DNA of 43,070 bases, from positions 1 through 43,070 of the forward strand of contig JAGDXP010000015.1 of assembly GCA_023256475.1 (NCBI GenBank), given 5' to 3'. Positions 1 to 8,729 of this stretch are shown here, piece by piece. This DNA comes from Thermoplasmata archaeon (lineage in GTDB: Archaea > Thermoplasmatota > Thermoplasmata > Thermoplasmatales > GCA-001856825). The translations under genes and the position numbers were made by a program. Each line of letters opens with the position of its first letter. Within the stretch, counting starts at the first letter, position 1. The notes beneath the pieces are model-generated. The model saw only the letters and a list, made by a program, of their open reading frames with translations, was not told the origin of the DNA and ran no database searches.

Positions 1-1
1 A

Positions 2-733
2 ATGATTGTATTTAGTGGTTCTAAAGTTACCAAGTCTAGCAATATTCAGCCATTGTTCGAGCATAACGTACTTGGATTCTCAATTTCGGTGACGGTTAAT
101 TGGTCGTGGTATAGTAAGAGGGATGGAATCGTAACCTGGACTTTCACAAATAAATCGTATTTACAATCTACAGTTATATTATTTCGCAACGGATATTACT
201 TTGGCAATGCCTATTTTCCAATATATTTGCAAAATGGTATGACTAAATGGGCAAAGACACTGAGTCCGCTGGCGGATAATGGTGTAGAGCATAATTCAAT
301 GCCAGTGGCAATTCTCGATTTTGGCAATGGCAATAGAATAGTGGCTTTCATCTTCACATTATCAAGTGGTCAGAAGTGGAGCGTTCTTGAGGGTGGATTC
401 TCCGAGCTGATGCCACCTTCAAATATTGCTGTGTTTGATGTTGACTATGAACATTCCGGCCAGTTCTGCGTTGGATATGATCCGAAACAAGTTCTGGACT
501 GGGATACTCAAACAAATTCCAATATGAAGGGTTATTCACCCAATCCAAGTACGTTTGAAACAATTGAGCTTTCAGTACCTACCATGGCCCCTTACGTTAA
601 ATTGTTCAAATTTGATTCTGTTCAGACATCTGCCTGTTTCAATCAGATTAATAATATGGGACTGGAAAATAAGTCCTCCGATGATTTAGAAGAAATTATA
701 GGAAACATCATCAAAAGGATCCGTTCCATATGA
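2..733 (+). CDS. unrecognised protein, probably 5'-truncated by window edge
   Basis: I do not recognise this family. The reading frame is open from the first bases of the window, so the ATG at position 2 may be internal and the gene may start upstream. The 243 visible residues are rich in aromatic and beta-strand-type sequence (for example NWSWYSKRDGIVTWTF, residues 34-49), with two Cys (about 156 and 210), a hydrophilic acidic stretch near residues 220-232 and a basic C-terminus (IIKRIRS). No signal peptide, membrane segment or catalytic motif is visible. It points towards the convergent DUF488 gene, which ends about 105 bp further on. A beta-sandwich fold is only a guess from the residue pattern. 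Confidence 0.6.
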   Translation: MIVFSGSKVTKSSNIQPLFEHNVLGFSISVTVNWSWYSKRDGIVTWTFTNKSYLQSTVILFRNGYYFGNAYFPIYLQNGMTKWAKTLSPLADNGVEHNSMPVAILDFGNGNRIVAFIFTLSSGQKWSVLEGGFSELMPPSNIAVFDVDYEHSGQFCVGYDPKQVLDWDTQTNSNMKGYSPNPSTFETIELSVPTMAPYVKLFKFDSVQTSACFNQINNMGLENKSSDDLEEIIGNIIKRIRSI

Positions 734-838
734 TTTTCTACGTAATCCTATAATACCAATTAGCAAGTTCCACTTCCGATGGAGTATCTTCACATTAGGT
801 GCTACATCTACAGGTGAGAGGCATGATTTATTGATATT

Positions 839-1204
839 TCAGATGCTTTCATTTATGAAGTCTTTCAGTGCATTTGCATTATTGTACACCCTTTCAATTG
901 AGCTGTAGAGAAAGATTATCTTCTGGTGATTCTCACACTTAGACTTCAAAAGATTCAAAAATTCTACCAAATTATTATTCAGCTTCAATTCTTCATGATA
1001 CCTTTTCCTGAATTCTTCCCATCTAGATGGATCGTGACTGTACCATCTCCTTAGTTCTGCAGACGGTGCTATCTCACGTGCCCAATAATCAATCTCCGAT
1101 TTACTGATTCCTCTTGGCCATAATCCGTCAACGAGTATCTTAAATCCCTCTGGAATTGGTTTATCATATATCCTGTGAACTATGATGCAATCTTCATGAC
1201 CCAT
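839..1204 (-). CDS. DUF488 family protein (YeaO-like)
   Basis: The 121-residue protein matches the DUF488/YeaO family over its full length. Visible family blocks are an N-terminal RIYDKP segment, LVDGLWPRGISK (about residues 25-36), the W-x-x-EIAPS-x-ELRRWYSHDP block (about 41-57), W-x-x-F-x-x-RY-x-x-EL, and a C-terminal hydrophobic strand (KIIFLYSS). The biochemical role of the family is not established. It starts 35 bp after the end of hddA on the same strand. An AT-rich box (GTATTAAG, minus strand, near 1229-1236) sits about 29 nt before the ATG, so it may have its own leaderless promoter inside the hddA 3' end. Confidence 0.85.
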   Translation of the reverse strand: MGHEDCIIVHRIYDKPIPEGFKILVDGLWPRGISKSEIDYWAREIAPSAELRRWYSHDPSRWEEFRKRYHEELKLNNNLVEFLNLLKSKCENHQKIIFLYSSIERVYNNANALKDFINESI

Positions 1205-1239
1205 TAAAAATAAAAAATCATTTAGTTACTTAATACTTG

Positions 1240-2244
1240 TCAGTAATCCTCTGTGTAAATTATCCTGGCTCCAAATGGCTCAAAGGAGAAGGGTTCAACT
1301 CTATATGAGGATAAAGCATCGATGAGCTTTTGCCTCTTGACCTTTGGTACAAGGAACAGCATGAATCCACCTCCACCGGCACCCATCAATTTTCCACCTA
1401 ACGCTCCAGCCCTGAGGCCGGTTTCATATATTTGGTCTATTTCTCCATCCGAAATTCCGTCGGATAGAGTCTTTTTAAGTTCCCAGTTCTCCTTCAGAAG
1501 GCGTCCAAGCTCATTTAGATCATAATCAGTGATACTTTTGGCTGTGTCCAAGGCGATCTTGGTCATCTTTTTGTAAGTTTCAAAATGGTCATCTATCTGA
1601 TTAGTCTGCCTGACATGTATACTAGATGAGGATCTTTCTCTTCCTGTATAAAACATAATTAGATTAGATTCCAATTCCTTCTTAAAGGTTTGATTAATGG
1701 GAAGCCTATTAACCTTAACATCCTCAGGAGAAAATTCCATCAAATTTATTCCACCATATGCGGCCATATATTGGTCCTGCATTCCTCCAGGCTCCTTTAG
1801 TATCTCTCTCTCAATATGATAGGCCTCTTCGGCAAGCTGCTTGGGCGTCACATATTCGCCGAGCCATGTGTGGAGCGCAAGGAGCAGCCCTACGAGAAAA
1901 GAGCTGCTTGAGCCCAAGCCCGTACCACGGGATGGGATCTCTGTTATGCTTATGATCTGAATTCCTCCTTTAATATCCAATAACCTAAGGGCTTCCCTGA
2001 CAGTTGGATGCTGAATCTCATCGACGCTTTTTATGGCATTCTCAGTCTTTGAATATGATATTCTGTATTCATCTGAATAAAAGTTCCTTGCAACAGTAAC
2101 ATAAATGTACTTATTTATGGTAGCAGAAACTACTGCTCCTAGCCCGCTCTTTTTAAAAAATTGCGGAAAGTCTGTACCACCGCCAGTGAAAGTAATCCTT
2201 ATTGGAGTCCTTGTGGTTACAATCCTGAAATCACTTTGAGACAT
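1240..2244 (-). CDS. hddA: D-glycero-D-manno-heptose 7-phosphate kinase (GHMP family)
   Basis: Predicted C-1 kinase that turns D-glycero-D-manno-heptose 7-phosphate into the alpha-1,7-bisphosphate in the route to activated heptose. The sequence shows the HddA-type N-terminus RTPIRITFTGGGTDFP, the GHMP ATP-binding loop GLGSSSSFLVGL and the C-terminal glycine-rich motif LMGAGGGGFML. I chose the ATG at 2244 (MSQSDFRIV) over the in-frame ATG at 2268 because an ATTTAAATAT box (2267-2276) lies about 27 nt before it, as expected for a leaderless transcript, and because family members start close to the RxPxRI motif. It is divergent from gmhA-gmhB, which encode the preceding and following steps. A related sugar-1-kinase such as an L-fucose or galactose kinase is less likely in this context. 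Confidence 0.85.
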   Translation of the reverse strand: MSQSDFRIVTTRTPIRITFTGGGTDFPQFFKKSGLGAVVSATINKYIYVTVARNFYSDEYRISYSKTENAIKSVDEIQHPTVREALRLLDIKGGIQIISITEIPSRGTGLGSSSSFLVGLLLALHTWLGEYVTPKQLAEEAYHIEREILKEPGGMQDQYMAAYGGINLMEFSPEDVKVNRLPINQTFKKELESNLIMFYTGRERSSSSIHVRQTNQIDDHFETYKKMTKIALDTAKSITDYDLNELGRLLKENWELKKTLSDGISDGEIDQIYETGLRAGALGGKLMGAGGGGFMLFLVPKVKRQKLIDALSSYRVEPFSFEPFGARIIYTEDY

Positions 2245-2266
2245 GCAATCGAAGATAGCATTATCC

Positions 2267-2276
2267 ATATTTAAAT
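2267..2276 (-). promoter_or_regulatory. TATA box of hddA
   Basis: Minus-strand ATTTAAATAT centred about 27 nt before the ATG at 2244. The spacing fits leaderless archaeal transcription and supports the shorter hddA start. Confidence 0.5.
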
Positions 2277-2309
2277 TTTATACAATAAACATATGTTCAT
2301 CTCAAAAAG

Positions 2310-2316
2310 TATAAAT
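2310..2316 (+). promoter_or_regulatory. TATA box of gmhA-gmhB
   Basis: TATAAAT centred 27 nt before the gmhA ATG at 2340, with no Shine-Dalgarno between, so a leaderless mRNA is expected. It is divergent from the hddA promoter. Confidence 0.6.
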
Positions 2317-2339
2317 CAAGCATCCCATTTTAATGTTGC

Positions 2340-2921
2340 ATGGAAGGAAACATTAGAGACTATATCCTTGAATATATTTATGAATCAAACAACGCTAGGA
2401 AGTCGGTAGATATTAATAAAATAATCAAGATATCTTCTGAAATTAGCAAATCCATGAGAAGTGGGGGAAAGCTCATTTTATTTGGAAATGGCGGATCAGC
2501 AGCTGAAGCTCAGCATATAGCCGCCGAATTTGTGGGTAGATTCGAGAAGGAGAGAAGAGCGCTTCCAGCCATGGCCCTAACTGTAAACACATCATCACTT
2601 ACAGCCATAGGTAACGATTATTCTTATGATGATGTATTTGTTAGACAGCTTCAAGCATTTGGGAAGAAAGGAGACATAGTTATGGGACTAAGTACGTCTG
2701 GCAATTCTAAGAATGTTGTTAAGGCCTTGATCTATGCCAAGGAAAATGGAATGCTGGTATCAGGAATAACTGGGGAGGGCGGAGGAAAAATGAAAGATAT
2801 AGTGCAGGAGGATATGCTAATTACCATAGCCAGCAAGAGAACATCATATATACAAGAGGCCAGTTTGATGATAGGTCATATTATATCCAAATTGGTAGAG
2901 GATGAATTATCCAATGAGTAA
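2340..2921 (+). CDS. gmhA: phosphoheptose isomerase (SIS domain)
   Basis: Predicted to isomerise sedoheptulose 7-phosphate to D-glycero-D-manno-heptose 7-phosphate in the cytoplasm. At 193 residues it has the usual GmhA length and one SIS domain, with LFGNGGSAAEAQHIAAEFVGRF (about residues 47-68) and the phosphate-binding GLSTSGNSKNVVKAL (about 116-130). It is leaderless from a TATA box at 2310. Its end overlaps the start of gmhB, so the two are co-transcribed, and hddA is divergent, which together gives three consecutive pathway enzymes. DiaA-like SIS proteins resemble GmhA, but the neighbours make heptose metabolism far more likely. Confidence 0.9.
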   Translation: MEGNIRDYILEYIYESNNARKSVDINKIIKISSEISKSMRSGGKLILFGNGGSAAEAQHIAAEFVGRFEKERRALPAMALTVNTSSLTAIGNDYSYDDVFVRQLQAFGKKGDIVMGLSTSGNSKNVVKALIYAKENGMLVSGITGEGGGKMKDIVQEDMLITIASKRTSYIQEASLMIGHIISKLVEDELSNE

Positions 2922-3432
2922 ACCGGCCATTTTCCTGGATAGGGACGGAACCATAAACAGAGATTGCCCCTATTGTCAAAAAAAGGAAGATATCAGATTA
3001 TATGAAGATATTTTTGAACCTTTGACGTTTCTATCCAGACATTTCTACATAATAGTTGTTACTAATCAGAGCGGTATTAATAGAGGCTATTTCACTGAAT
3101 CGAGCCTAATGGAAATGAATGAATTTATTAAGGATCAAATTTCAAGAAGGGGTGGAAGAATAGACGGCATTTACTATTGCCCCCACAGACCTGAGGAAAA
3201 TTGCAGTTGCAGAAAGCCAAAGACAGGATTGGTACGAAAGGCAATGGAGGACTTTGATATTGATTTGAAAAACTCCGTAGTTGTGGGAAATGATGACAAA
3301 GATGTTGGACTCGCTAAAAACTTAGGCATTAAATCCATATGCGTGAGAAGCAATAATGGTATACATGGAGACTATGATGCCAGGGACTTCAATGAAGTTT
3401 TAGAAATAATTAAGAAAATTTATAATTTATAA
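2914..3432 (+). CDS. gmhB: heptose 1,7-bisphosphate 7-phosphatase (HAD family)
   Basis: Predicted to remove the 7-phosphate from heptose 1,7-bisphosphate. The HAD nucleophile motif FLDRDGTIN is at the N-terminus, followed by VVTNQSGINRG, the Cys/His zinc-type loop YYCPHRPEENCSCRKPK typical of GmhB, and the acidic motif VVGNDDKDVGLAKNLGIK. Two in-frame ATGs exist (2902 and 2914). I chose 2914 because MSKPAIFLDRDGT is the normal family start and a GAGG element lies upstream. Either choice overlaps the gmhA stop. Histidinol-phosphatase activity is known in the broader family, but the gmhA/hddA context favours heptose. Confidence 0.9.
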   Translation: MSKPAIFLDRDGTINRDCPYCQKKEDIRLYEDIFEPLTFLSRHFYIIVVTNQSGINRGYFTESSLMEMNEFIKDQISRRGGRIDGIYYCPHRPEENCSCRKPKTGLVRKAMEDFDIDLKNSVVVGNDDKDVGLAKNLGIKSICVRSNNGIHGDYDARDFNEVLEIIKKIYNL

Positions 3433-3475
3433 GAATCATTCGATACCATTTTCTTTATGGTTGCGATTATTCAGC

Positions 3476-4090
3476 ATGAAAATTTCAGCCAATGTAGAAT
3501 TTATTGAAGGTACCCTTGCCAATTCTTACGCAATTTTTACTGATGAGGAAACATTTTTAATTGATGCGGGAACAAGGGGCTCAGGAAAAAAGATAATTTC
3601 ATATTTCGAGAAAACAAATAGAAAACCAGACGTGGTCCTGATAACTCACTATCATCCTGATCACATAGGTGGCCTAAGATTAATTTATGAAAGGTTCAAG
3701 CCAAGAATATATGTACCTGATTCAGAATTGGATGTGGTTAGAGGAAACGCCAAGATAATTCCAGCTAAATCTATTCTATCTCACTTAATTTCAAGATTTT
3801 CAAGAATAGATATTGTTCCAGAAGCGGAACCCGTTTCGAATTTTTCTAACAAAAATATTTCAATTTTGCCAACGCCAGGGCATACTCCTCAGAGCACCAG
3901 CTACATTCTCAATTTAGATAAGGTCATATTCATAGGTGATGCCTTTTCAATTAAATCAGATGGCAGCTATGTAATAAATAAAGCATTCACTCTAGACATG
4001 GATAGGGCTAAAAAATCAATGGAGCTTATATTGTCATATAAGGGCTATAAAGTTGCACCTGGACATGGTTCTGTTTTTACCATAAAATGA
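3476..4090 (+). CDS. metallo-beta-lactamase-fold hydrolase
   Basis: The 204-residue protein has the metal-binding signature THYHPDHIGG, a later His in PTPGHTPQS, the bridging Asp in VIFIGDAFS and a final PGHGSV His, so both zinc sites of the MBL fold look intact. The substrate cannot be read from sequence; glyoxalase II-like thioester hydrolases and many uncharacterised archaeal proteins look like this. I start at the ATG at 3476 (MKISANVEFIEG) rather than the in-frame TTG at 3461, since the former begins directly on the first beta strand. It follows gmhB by 43 bp and could be read through from it, but a separate AT-rich element (TTTATAAG, about 3425) is also present. Confidence 0.85.
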   Translation: MKISANVEFIEGTLANSYAIFTDEETFLIDAGTRGSGKKIISYFEKTNRKPDVVLITHYHPDHIGGLRLIYERFKPRIYVPDSELDVVRGNAKIIPAKSILSHLISRFSRIDIVPEAEPVSNFSNKNISILPTPGHTPQSTSYILNLDKVIFIGDAFSIKSDGSYVINKAFTLDMDRAKKSMELILSYKGYKVAPGHGSVFTIK

Positions 4091-4365
4091 TTGTAAAATC
4101 AGACAGATTACTTGCAAATATTTCATTCGGATACTTTAATTTGAGCGCATTATATCCAATAATTGCTCTTGAATCATTTATCACCTTATCTCATCTACAT
4201 GAATACCAAAAACTGCTGTGGTAATGCATGGTCACGTATTTAACCTTTAAATTTGGTTATGTTTCATTCATTGATGGTTCCCTTTTAAGAATTTTCCTCT
4301 GTCCAAAGCTGAATATAGCTTGAGATTACAAATAAGGTTTATGAAATCATGATAAATACTGACAA

Positions 4366-5439
4366 GTGGCATTGATATTAATAATCATAACTGTATTTAT
4401 GCTCTTATTTTCATTAGGTTTCATCGTTATTAATTTTTCAAATACAAAGTACAGTGATGGAGATATATTACCCGATGGTAATTATAACCCTAAAGTCCTG
4501 ATTATCCTCCCTGTAAAAGGACTTGATTTTGAATTTGAAAAGAATTTAGCTAGCTTGAAGAATCAAGATTACAGCAATTATAGAATTCTAGCTTCTGTTG
4601 ATTCAGAAGATGATCCTGCTGTCGAAGTTTTGAAGAAAAATGAAATACCGTATATCATAGCAAGGAGCGAATGTAAGCAGTGCAGTGGAAAAGTGAGGGC
4701 AATCAAAGCTGCCCTTGAACGATTAGAAGATGCTGACGTTATCGTTATAGCAGATTCTGACATCAGAGCTGAAAGAGATTGGTTGAGAAACTTAGTTGCT
4801 CCCTTGGCTAAAAAGGAAGTTGGTATTTCCACAACATTTCCCAGTTTTTATCCTGAAGGAGGATTTTGGACTAAGGTAAAGATGGTATGGGGTCTTGTAG
4901 GGGAATCCATGATGTCCTCTGAGTTAACTCGCTTCGCTTGGGGAGGTTCTTTAGCCTTCCGAAGGGATTTGATTGATTCGGAGTTTATGAGGAAATTTGA
5001 AGGAAATATATCTGACGACATAGCTATTCTTAGAATTGCAAAGGAGAGGGGTTTCAAAATACATTATGCTAAAAATTCCAGAGTAAACGTTCATTCTGAT
5101 GATGATTTCAGGAAATTCTTCGAATGGAGCAATAGGCAAACTGCATTATCCATTTCTGGTTCAAAGAAAGTGTTCATTTTCGGTATGATATATTACTTTG
5201 CAATGATATTTTTGATCTTGGGCAGCATAATATTTGCATTTGAGATAAGCCCGTGGTACCTATTATTCCTATTGATTCCTCTGCTCATATCTTTTAATAA
5301 TTATAAAAGGGTGGTCAAGAGATCTCTCTCGGTAATTCCAATATCCGTGTTCCTATTCTTCTTCTATCCTGTTAATTTAATCATTGGTTATTGGAAGAAA
5401 GAAATAAATTGGAGGGGAAGATCATATAAATTAAGGTGA
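4366..5439 (+). CDS. membrane glycosyltransferase, GT2/GT21 (ceramide-glucosyltransferase-like)
   Basis: The 357-residue protein has an N-terminal membrane segment (about residues 2-22), a GT-A domain (VLIILPVKG near 44; IADSDIRAERDW with the DxD-like acidic pair), the acceptor-side region AWGGSLAFRR and DDIAI, and a WSNRQ element resembling the (Q/R)xxRW motif of processive or GT21 enzymes. Three hydrophobic segments follow (about 270-345). It probably adds sugar to a lipid or polyprenyl acceptor on the inner face of the membrane. The start is GTG, with GTTTATGA about 25 nt before it. The 275 bp upstream holds nothing else I can identify. Its last 9 bp overlap the end of trpA on the other strand. 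A role with the nearby heptose genes is possible but unproven. Confidence 0.8.
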   Translation: MALILIIITVFMLLFSLGFIVINFSNTKYSDGDILPDGNYNPKVLIILPVKGLDFEFEKNLASLKNQDYSNYRILASVDSEDDPAVEVLKKNEIPYIIARSECKQCSGKVRAIKAALERLEDADVIVIADSDIRAERDWLRNLVAPLAKKEVGISTTFPSFYPEGGFWTKVKMVWGLVGESMMSSELTRFAWGGSLAFRRDLIDSEFMRKFEGNISDDIAILRIAKERGFKIHYAKNSRVNVHSDDDFRKFFEWSNRQTALSISGSKKVFIFGMIYYFAMIFLILGSIIFAFEISPWYLLFLLIPLLISFNNYKRVVKRSLSVIPISVFLFFFYPVNLIIGYWKKEINWRGRSYKLR

Positions 5440-6213
5440 TTTACTACCAACGTTAATCAATAAATTCCTAATTTCATTATCCAGTCTTCTTTCATCAAAA
5501 CCATCTTTTATGGAATTAATAATATGACTTCCCACTATTATGGCATCGGCGCCCATTGAAATAAGTTGCCTTATGTGATCTCCCGTAGATACCCCAAACC
5601 CCACGCCTATAGGCTTATTGGAAATTGCCTTCAATTTGGTGATGACCGACCTTATGGGAGCATATACCTCCTTTGACTCACCCGTAACACCGTATCTCTG
5701 GACAACGTATATGAAGCCGGTGGAATTCAAAGATATTGATTTCATTCTTTCCTCTCTTGTATTAGGAGACACGAGGAAAATATTATCGATATTCTGTTCC
5801 CTGCATTTGGATAACAGCTCCCCCGCCAGTTCCACCGGTAGGTCTGGTACAAGCAATCCACTGATCCCATATTCATTTATCAATGATACGAATTTTTCTA
5901 TGCCAATTTTATGTATGGGGCTATAATAGGTCATGATCACCTTCTTTGCATTTATCTCTGATGAAAGCGCAATAAGATCGCTGAGCCTTATTTTCCTTGA
6001 TAGAACCATATTGTGAGCCATCTGTATAGTGGGCCCATCAGCGACGGGATCTGAATATGGAATTCCTATCTCCATAACGTGAGAGTATTTGCTCAGCAGT
6101 TTTGCGGTTTTAATGAAATCATCTTCATTTGGAAATCCACTCATTAGATACGGAATAAAGGCGTAACCCCTAGAATCCTTTTCAGCCCTAATGGCATCTT
6201 CAATCCCGCTCAT
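5431..6213 (-). CDS. trpA: tryptophan synthase alpha subunit
   Basis: Cleaves indole-3-glycerol phosphate to indole and glyceraldehyde 3-phosphate, and passes indole to TrpB. At 260 residues it is full length. The catalytic Glu48 ([11 protein letters not shown]) and Asp59 (VADGP) correspond to the known Glu49 and Asp60 of the bacterial enzyme, and the phosphate-binding GVGFGVST and AIIVGSHII are present. It is the last gene of the aro-trp operon. Its ATG overlaps the trpB stop by 4 bp, with GGGGATAAT just upstream. Its own 3' end overlaps the convergent glycosyltransferase gene by 9 bp, so the operon transcript must end within or beyond that gene. Confidence 0.97.
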   Translation of the reverse strand: MSGIEDAIRAEKDSRGYAFIPYLMSGFPNEDDFIKTAKLLSKYSHVMEIGIPYSDPVADGPTIQMAHNMVLSRKIRLSDLIALSSEINAKKVIMTYYSPIHKIGIEKFVSLINEYGISGLLVPDLPVELAGELLSKCREQNIDNIFLVSPNTREERMKSISLNSTGFIYVVQRYGVTGESKEVYAPIRSVITKLKAISNKPIGVGFGVSTGDHIRQLISMGADAIIVGSHIINSIKDGFDERRLDNEIRNLLINVGSKSP

Positions 6214-7379
6214 ATTATCCCCATTTTCATTATGGTGTCAAGATCTTTATCCCCTCTTCCCGATAGATTTACAATGATGACTCCGTCTTTTCCAATATCC
6301 TTAGCAATCTTTTTAGCGTGTGCCAAGGCATGTGAAGATTCTAAAGCCGGAATGATCCCTTCAACTTTTGAAAGTTCTAAAAATGCGTCAATTGCCTCAC
6401 TATCCAAAGCGTAGGTGTACTCGGCTCTGCCTATGGACTGAAGATAGGCATGTTCCGGTCCAACGGCAGGGTAATCAAGACCAGCACTTATGCTGTAGGA
6501 ATCAATGGTGTTGCCATCATCATCCTGCAGAACCTTTGTTCTGGCACCATGTAAGATGCCAGTATTTCCTATCACAAGCGGCGCAGAGTTATTACCTAGA
6601 TCTAGGCCTCTCCCGCCGGCCTGTACTCCTATGAGCCTAACATTCTTATCATTGATGAAGTTGTAGAAGGCCCCCATGGCATTGCTTCCCCCTCCGACAC
6701 ATGCTATTACGGCATCCGGTAGTCTTCCCTCAAATCTATATATCTGCTCCTTGATTTCTCTGCTAATTATGCTCTGGAAATCCCTCACTATCTCTGGGTA
6801 TGGATATGGTCCCACAACACTTCCAATTAGATAATGCGTATATTCCACACTGGCAGCCCAATCCCTCAAAGCTTCATTAATAGCTTCCTTCAGGGTTCCG
6901 TTACCCTTTGAAACCAGGTTTACTTTCGCTCCCAGGAGTTTCATTTTCTTCACATTTACAGCCTGCCTTTCTCCATCCTTTGATCCCATGTATATCTCAG
7001 CCTCAAGGCCAAGCGCAGCAGCCGAAATGGCAGTTGCCACACCGTGTTGGCCTGCTCCAGTTTCTGCTATGATCCTTCTCTTTCCCATGAACTTTGCCAG
7101 AAGGGCCTGACCCATGGCATTATTGAATTTATGAGCTCCCCCATGCAACAGATCTTCCCTCTTAAGATAGATCTTTGCCCCACCCCAATTTTCTGTTAGC
7201 CTCGCTGCATAGTATAGCGGTGTAGGCCTCCCTCCAAAGTTCTTCATGTAGTGTTCCAGTTGTCTCTGAAATTCCCTGTCATTTTTGAGTCTAAAATATT
7301 CCTGTTCAAGTTCTTCCAATGCCGGTATCAATACTTCCGGGACATAATACCCACCAAATTCACCAAAAAAACCCTTCAT
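6210..7379 (-). CDS. trpB: tryptophan synthase beta subunit (TrpB1 type)
   Basis: PLP enzyme condensing indole with L-serine. The 389 residues span the whole family length. Lys84 in the segment [15 protein letters not shown] is the PLP-binding lysine, and the usual Thr before Gly-Ala-His is Gly here. The motifs [16 protein letters not shown] (PLP phosphate loop) and LSGRGDKD are intact. The form is the TrpB1 type that pairs with TrpA, in line with the adjacent trpA. It overlaps trpF by 4 bp and trpA by 4 bp, which suggests translational coupling and roughly equal subunit output. Confidence 0.97.
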   Translation of the reverse strand: MKGFFGEFGGYYVPEVLIPALEELEQEYFRLKNDREFQRQLEHYMKNFGGRPTPLYYAARLTENWGGAKIYLKREDLLHGGAHKFNNAMGQALLAKFMGKRRIIAETGAGQHGVATAISAAALGLEAEIYMGSKDGERQAVNVKKMKLLGAKVNLVSKGNGTLKEAINEALRDWAASVEYTHYLIGSVVGPYPYPEIVRDFQSIISREIKEQIYRFEGRLPDAVIACVGGGSNAMGAFYNFINDKNVRLIGVQAGGRGLDLGNNSAPLVIGNTGILHGARTKVLQDDDGNTIDSYSISAGLDYPAVGPEHAYLQSIGRAEYTYALDSEAIDAFLELSKVEGIIPALESSHALAHAKKIAKDIGKDGVIIVNLSGRGDKDLDTIMKMGII

Positions 7380-7996
7380 TTAAGTTCCCTTCCTTTTTTA
7401 ATAAATTCATTTATAAGCTCAATACTCTTCTTCCCATTAATTTCAAGACCACTTGATGCGTCCATAACATCCGGTTTGGTGACCTTGAAGATCCTTTCCA
7501 TATTGCTTATATTTATACCGCCGCTGACAATCATCTTTCCCATAGGTATTCTATTCCTGAGCGATGAGACAAAATCCCAGTCATTTTCTATTCCTAATCC
7601 TCCGCTTATGCCATTGGCAGATGAATCCAGAATCACCATATCTGAAATACTAGCTATGTCTTCTACCTCAGTACTGTTATTCCTGTTGACCAGTGAAATA
7701 AGCCCTATTCCTATGTATTTCTGAATGCGCTTCAATTCCTCGGCATTTAGAGGAACGTGAATTTGTATGTAATCGGGATTCAGCCTCTCAAGTTCTATAA
7801 GTTTTGAAATTCCAACTTCCCTTGTGACCAGTACGGTTTTAACCTCTGGATTGGTATGGGCTATTATCTCTCTTGCTCTGTCTAAGCCAACATTTCTCCT
7901 GGAATCGGGAGTTAAAACTATTATTCCCAAATAATCGGGTAGAATTTTGGAAGCAATATTTTGATCTGTCATACCACACACCTTAACTTTCACCAT
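7376..7996 (-). CDS. trpF: phosphoribosylanthranilate isomerase
   Basis: Carries out the Amadori rearrangement of N-(5'-phosphoribosyl)anthranilate. The 206-residue (beta/alpha)8 enzyme has the catalytic Cys7 in VKVCGMT, the second catalytic Asp in VILDSSANG, and the phosphate-binding MIVSGGI and VMDASSGLE near the end. It overlaps trpC by 14 bp and trpB by 4 bp. A strong Shine-Dalgarno (GGGAGGTGGAG) lies about 10 nt before the ATG. Gene order here is trpC then trpF, the reverse of reaction order and the one departure from colinearity in the trp block. Confidence 0.95.
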   Translation of the reverse strand: MVKVKVCGMTDQNIASKILPDYLGIIVLTPDSRRNVGLDRAREIIAHTNPEVKTVLVTREVGISKLIELERLNPDYIQIHVPLNAEELKRIQKYIGIGLISLVNRNNSTEVEDIASISDMVILDSSANGISGGLGIENDWDFVSSLRNRIPMGKMIVSGGINISNMERIFKVTKPDVMDASSGLEINGKKSIELINEFIKKGRELK

Positions 7997-8729
7997 GGAT
8001 TTTCTCCACCTCCCTTACCAATGCGGGATTTTTCATAAATGATGTTCCAATTAAAACAAATTTAAAACCCATGCTTTGAAGCCTCATAATTTCATCAACG
8101 GTTTCTATGGAACTCATGGCGATGGAGTTAAAACCATTTGTGTGCTTAACAAGATCAAATTTAGACTTATCTATATCAAGGGTTGATAGGTCCCTAGAAT
8201 TGATTCCTATGAAATCTCCATTAAGTCTTAAAGCATATTCAAGCTCTTCAATATTGTTTACCTCCAATATGACCTGCAAATCAAACTTCCGTGCATAGCT
8301 TATCAATTCTCTTTCATCGATGTTGAACATTCTGGTTAATTTAATAATTATCAATATTATGTCAGCGCCCCAGGAGTAACCGGATCTGATTTGAATTGGA
8401 GATATGGTGAAGTCCTTCATTAACAGAGGTTTATTGCAGTCTTGGAACAATCCAAGATATTCCAACCTTCCGTGGAAGAAGTTTGGCTCGGTCAAAACTG
8501 ATACAGCACTCAGGTTGGACCTACAATAGATCTCCTTTATCTCCTCTATCCTTGACCTGCTTATTTGTCCCATAGATGGAGAGGTAAATTTAACTTCACC
8601 TATGATTCCAATGGTATCTGCTGCTTTTAATTTTAATGTTTTCTTTTTTCTTTCCCCTTCAGTATAATACCCATCATTGATTAAGGAAACCGCATTCTTG
8701 TAAAATTTAGAAATCATGTTATCGTGCAC
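7983..8729 (-). CDS. trpC: indole-3-glycerol phosphate synthase
   Basis: Closes the indole ring. The motif GEVKFTSPSMG (canonical AExKRxSPS) supplies the catalytic Glu and Lys (about residues 45 and 47), followed by LLMKDF, ILEVNN, GINSRDL and VLIGTSFM. I place the start at a GTG at 8729, because the perfect GGAGGAGG Shine-Dalgarno (complement of 8736-8743) lies 6 nt before it and this gives 248 residues, the usual archaeal length. The first ATG (8717) would be 18 nt from that ribosome site, and a longer start at 8777 would add 16 residues from within trpD. With the GTG start it overlaps the trpD end by 11 bp. Confidence 0.93.
   Translation of the reverse strand: MHDNMISKFYKNAVSLINDGYYTEGERKKKTLKLKAADTIGIIGEVKFTSPSMGQISRSRIEEIKEIYCRSNLSAVSVLTEPNFFHGRLEYLGLFQDCNKPLLMKDFTISPIQIRSGYSWGADIILIIIKLTRMFNIDERELISYARKFDLQVILEVNNIEELEYALRLNGDFIGINSRDLSTLDIDKSKFDLVKHTNGFNSIAMSSIETVDEIMRLQSMGFKFVLIGTSFMKNPALVREVEKIHGES

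Noticed and set aside
4091-4365. Possible small RNA or gene in the 275-bp gap before the glycosyltransferase
   Set aside because: No tRNA fold, no coding frame with a start and no strong hairpin was found; only the AT box near 4338-4345 is interpretable.
7251-7724. 157-codon plus-strand frame across the trpB/trpF junction
   Set aside because: Antisense to two conserved enzymes; its hydrophobic content comes from reverse-complement codon bias.
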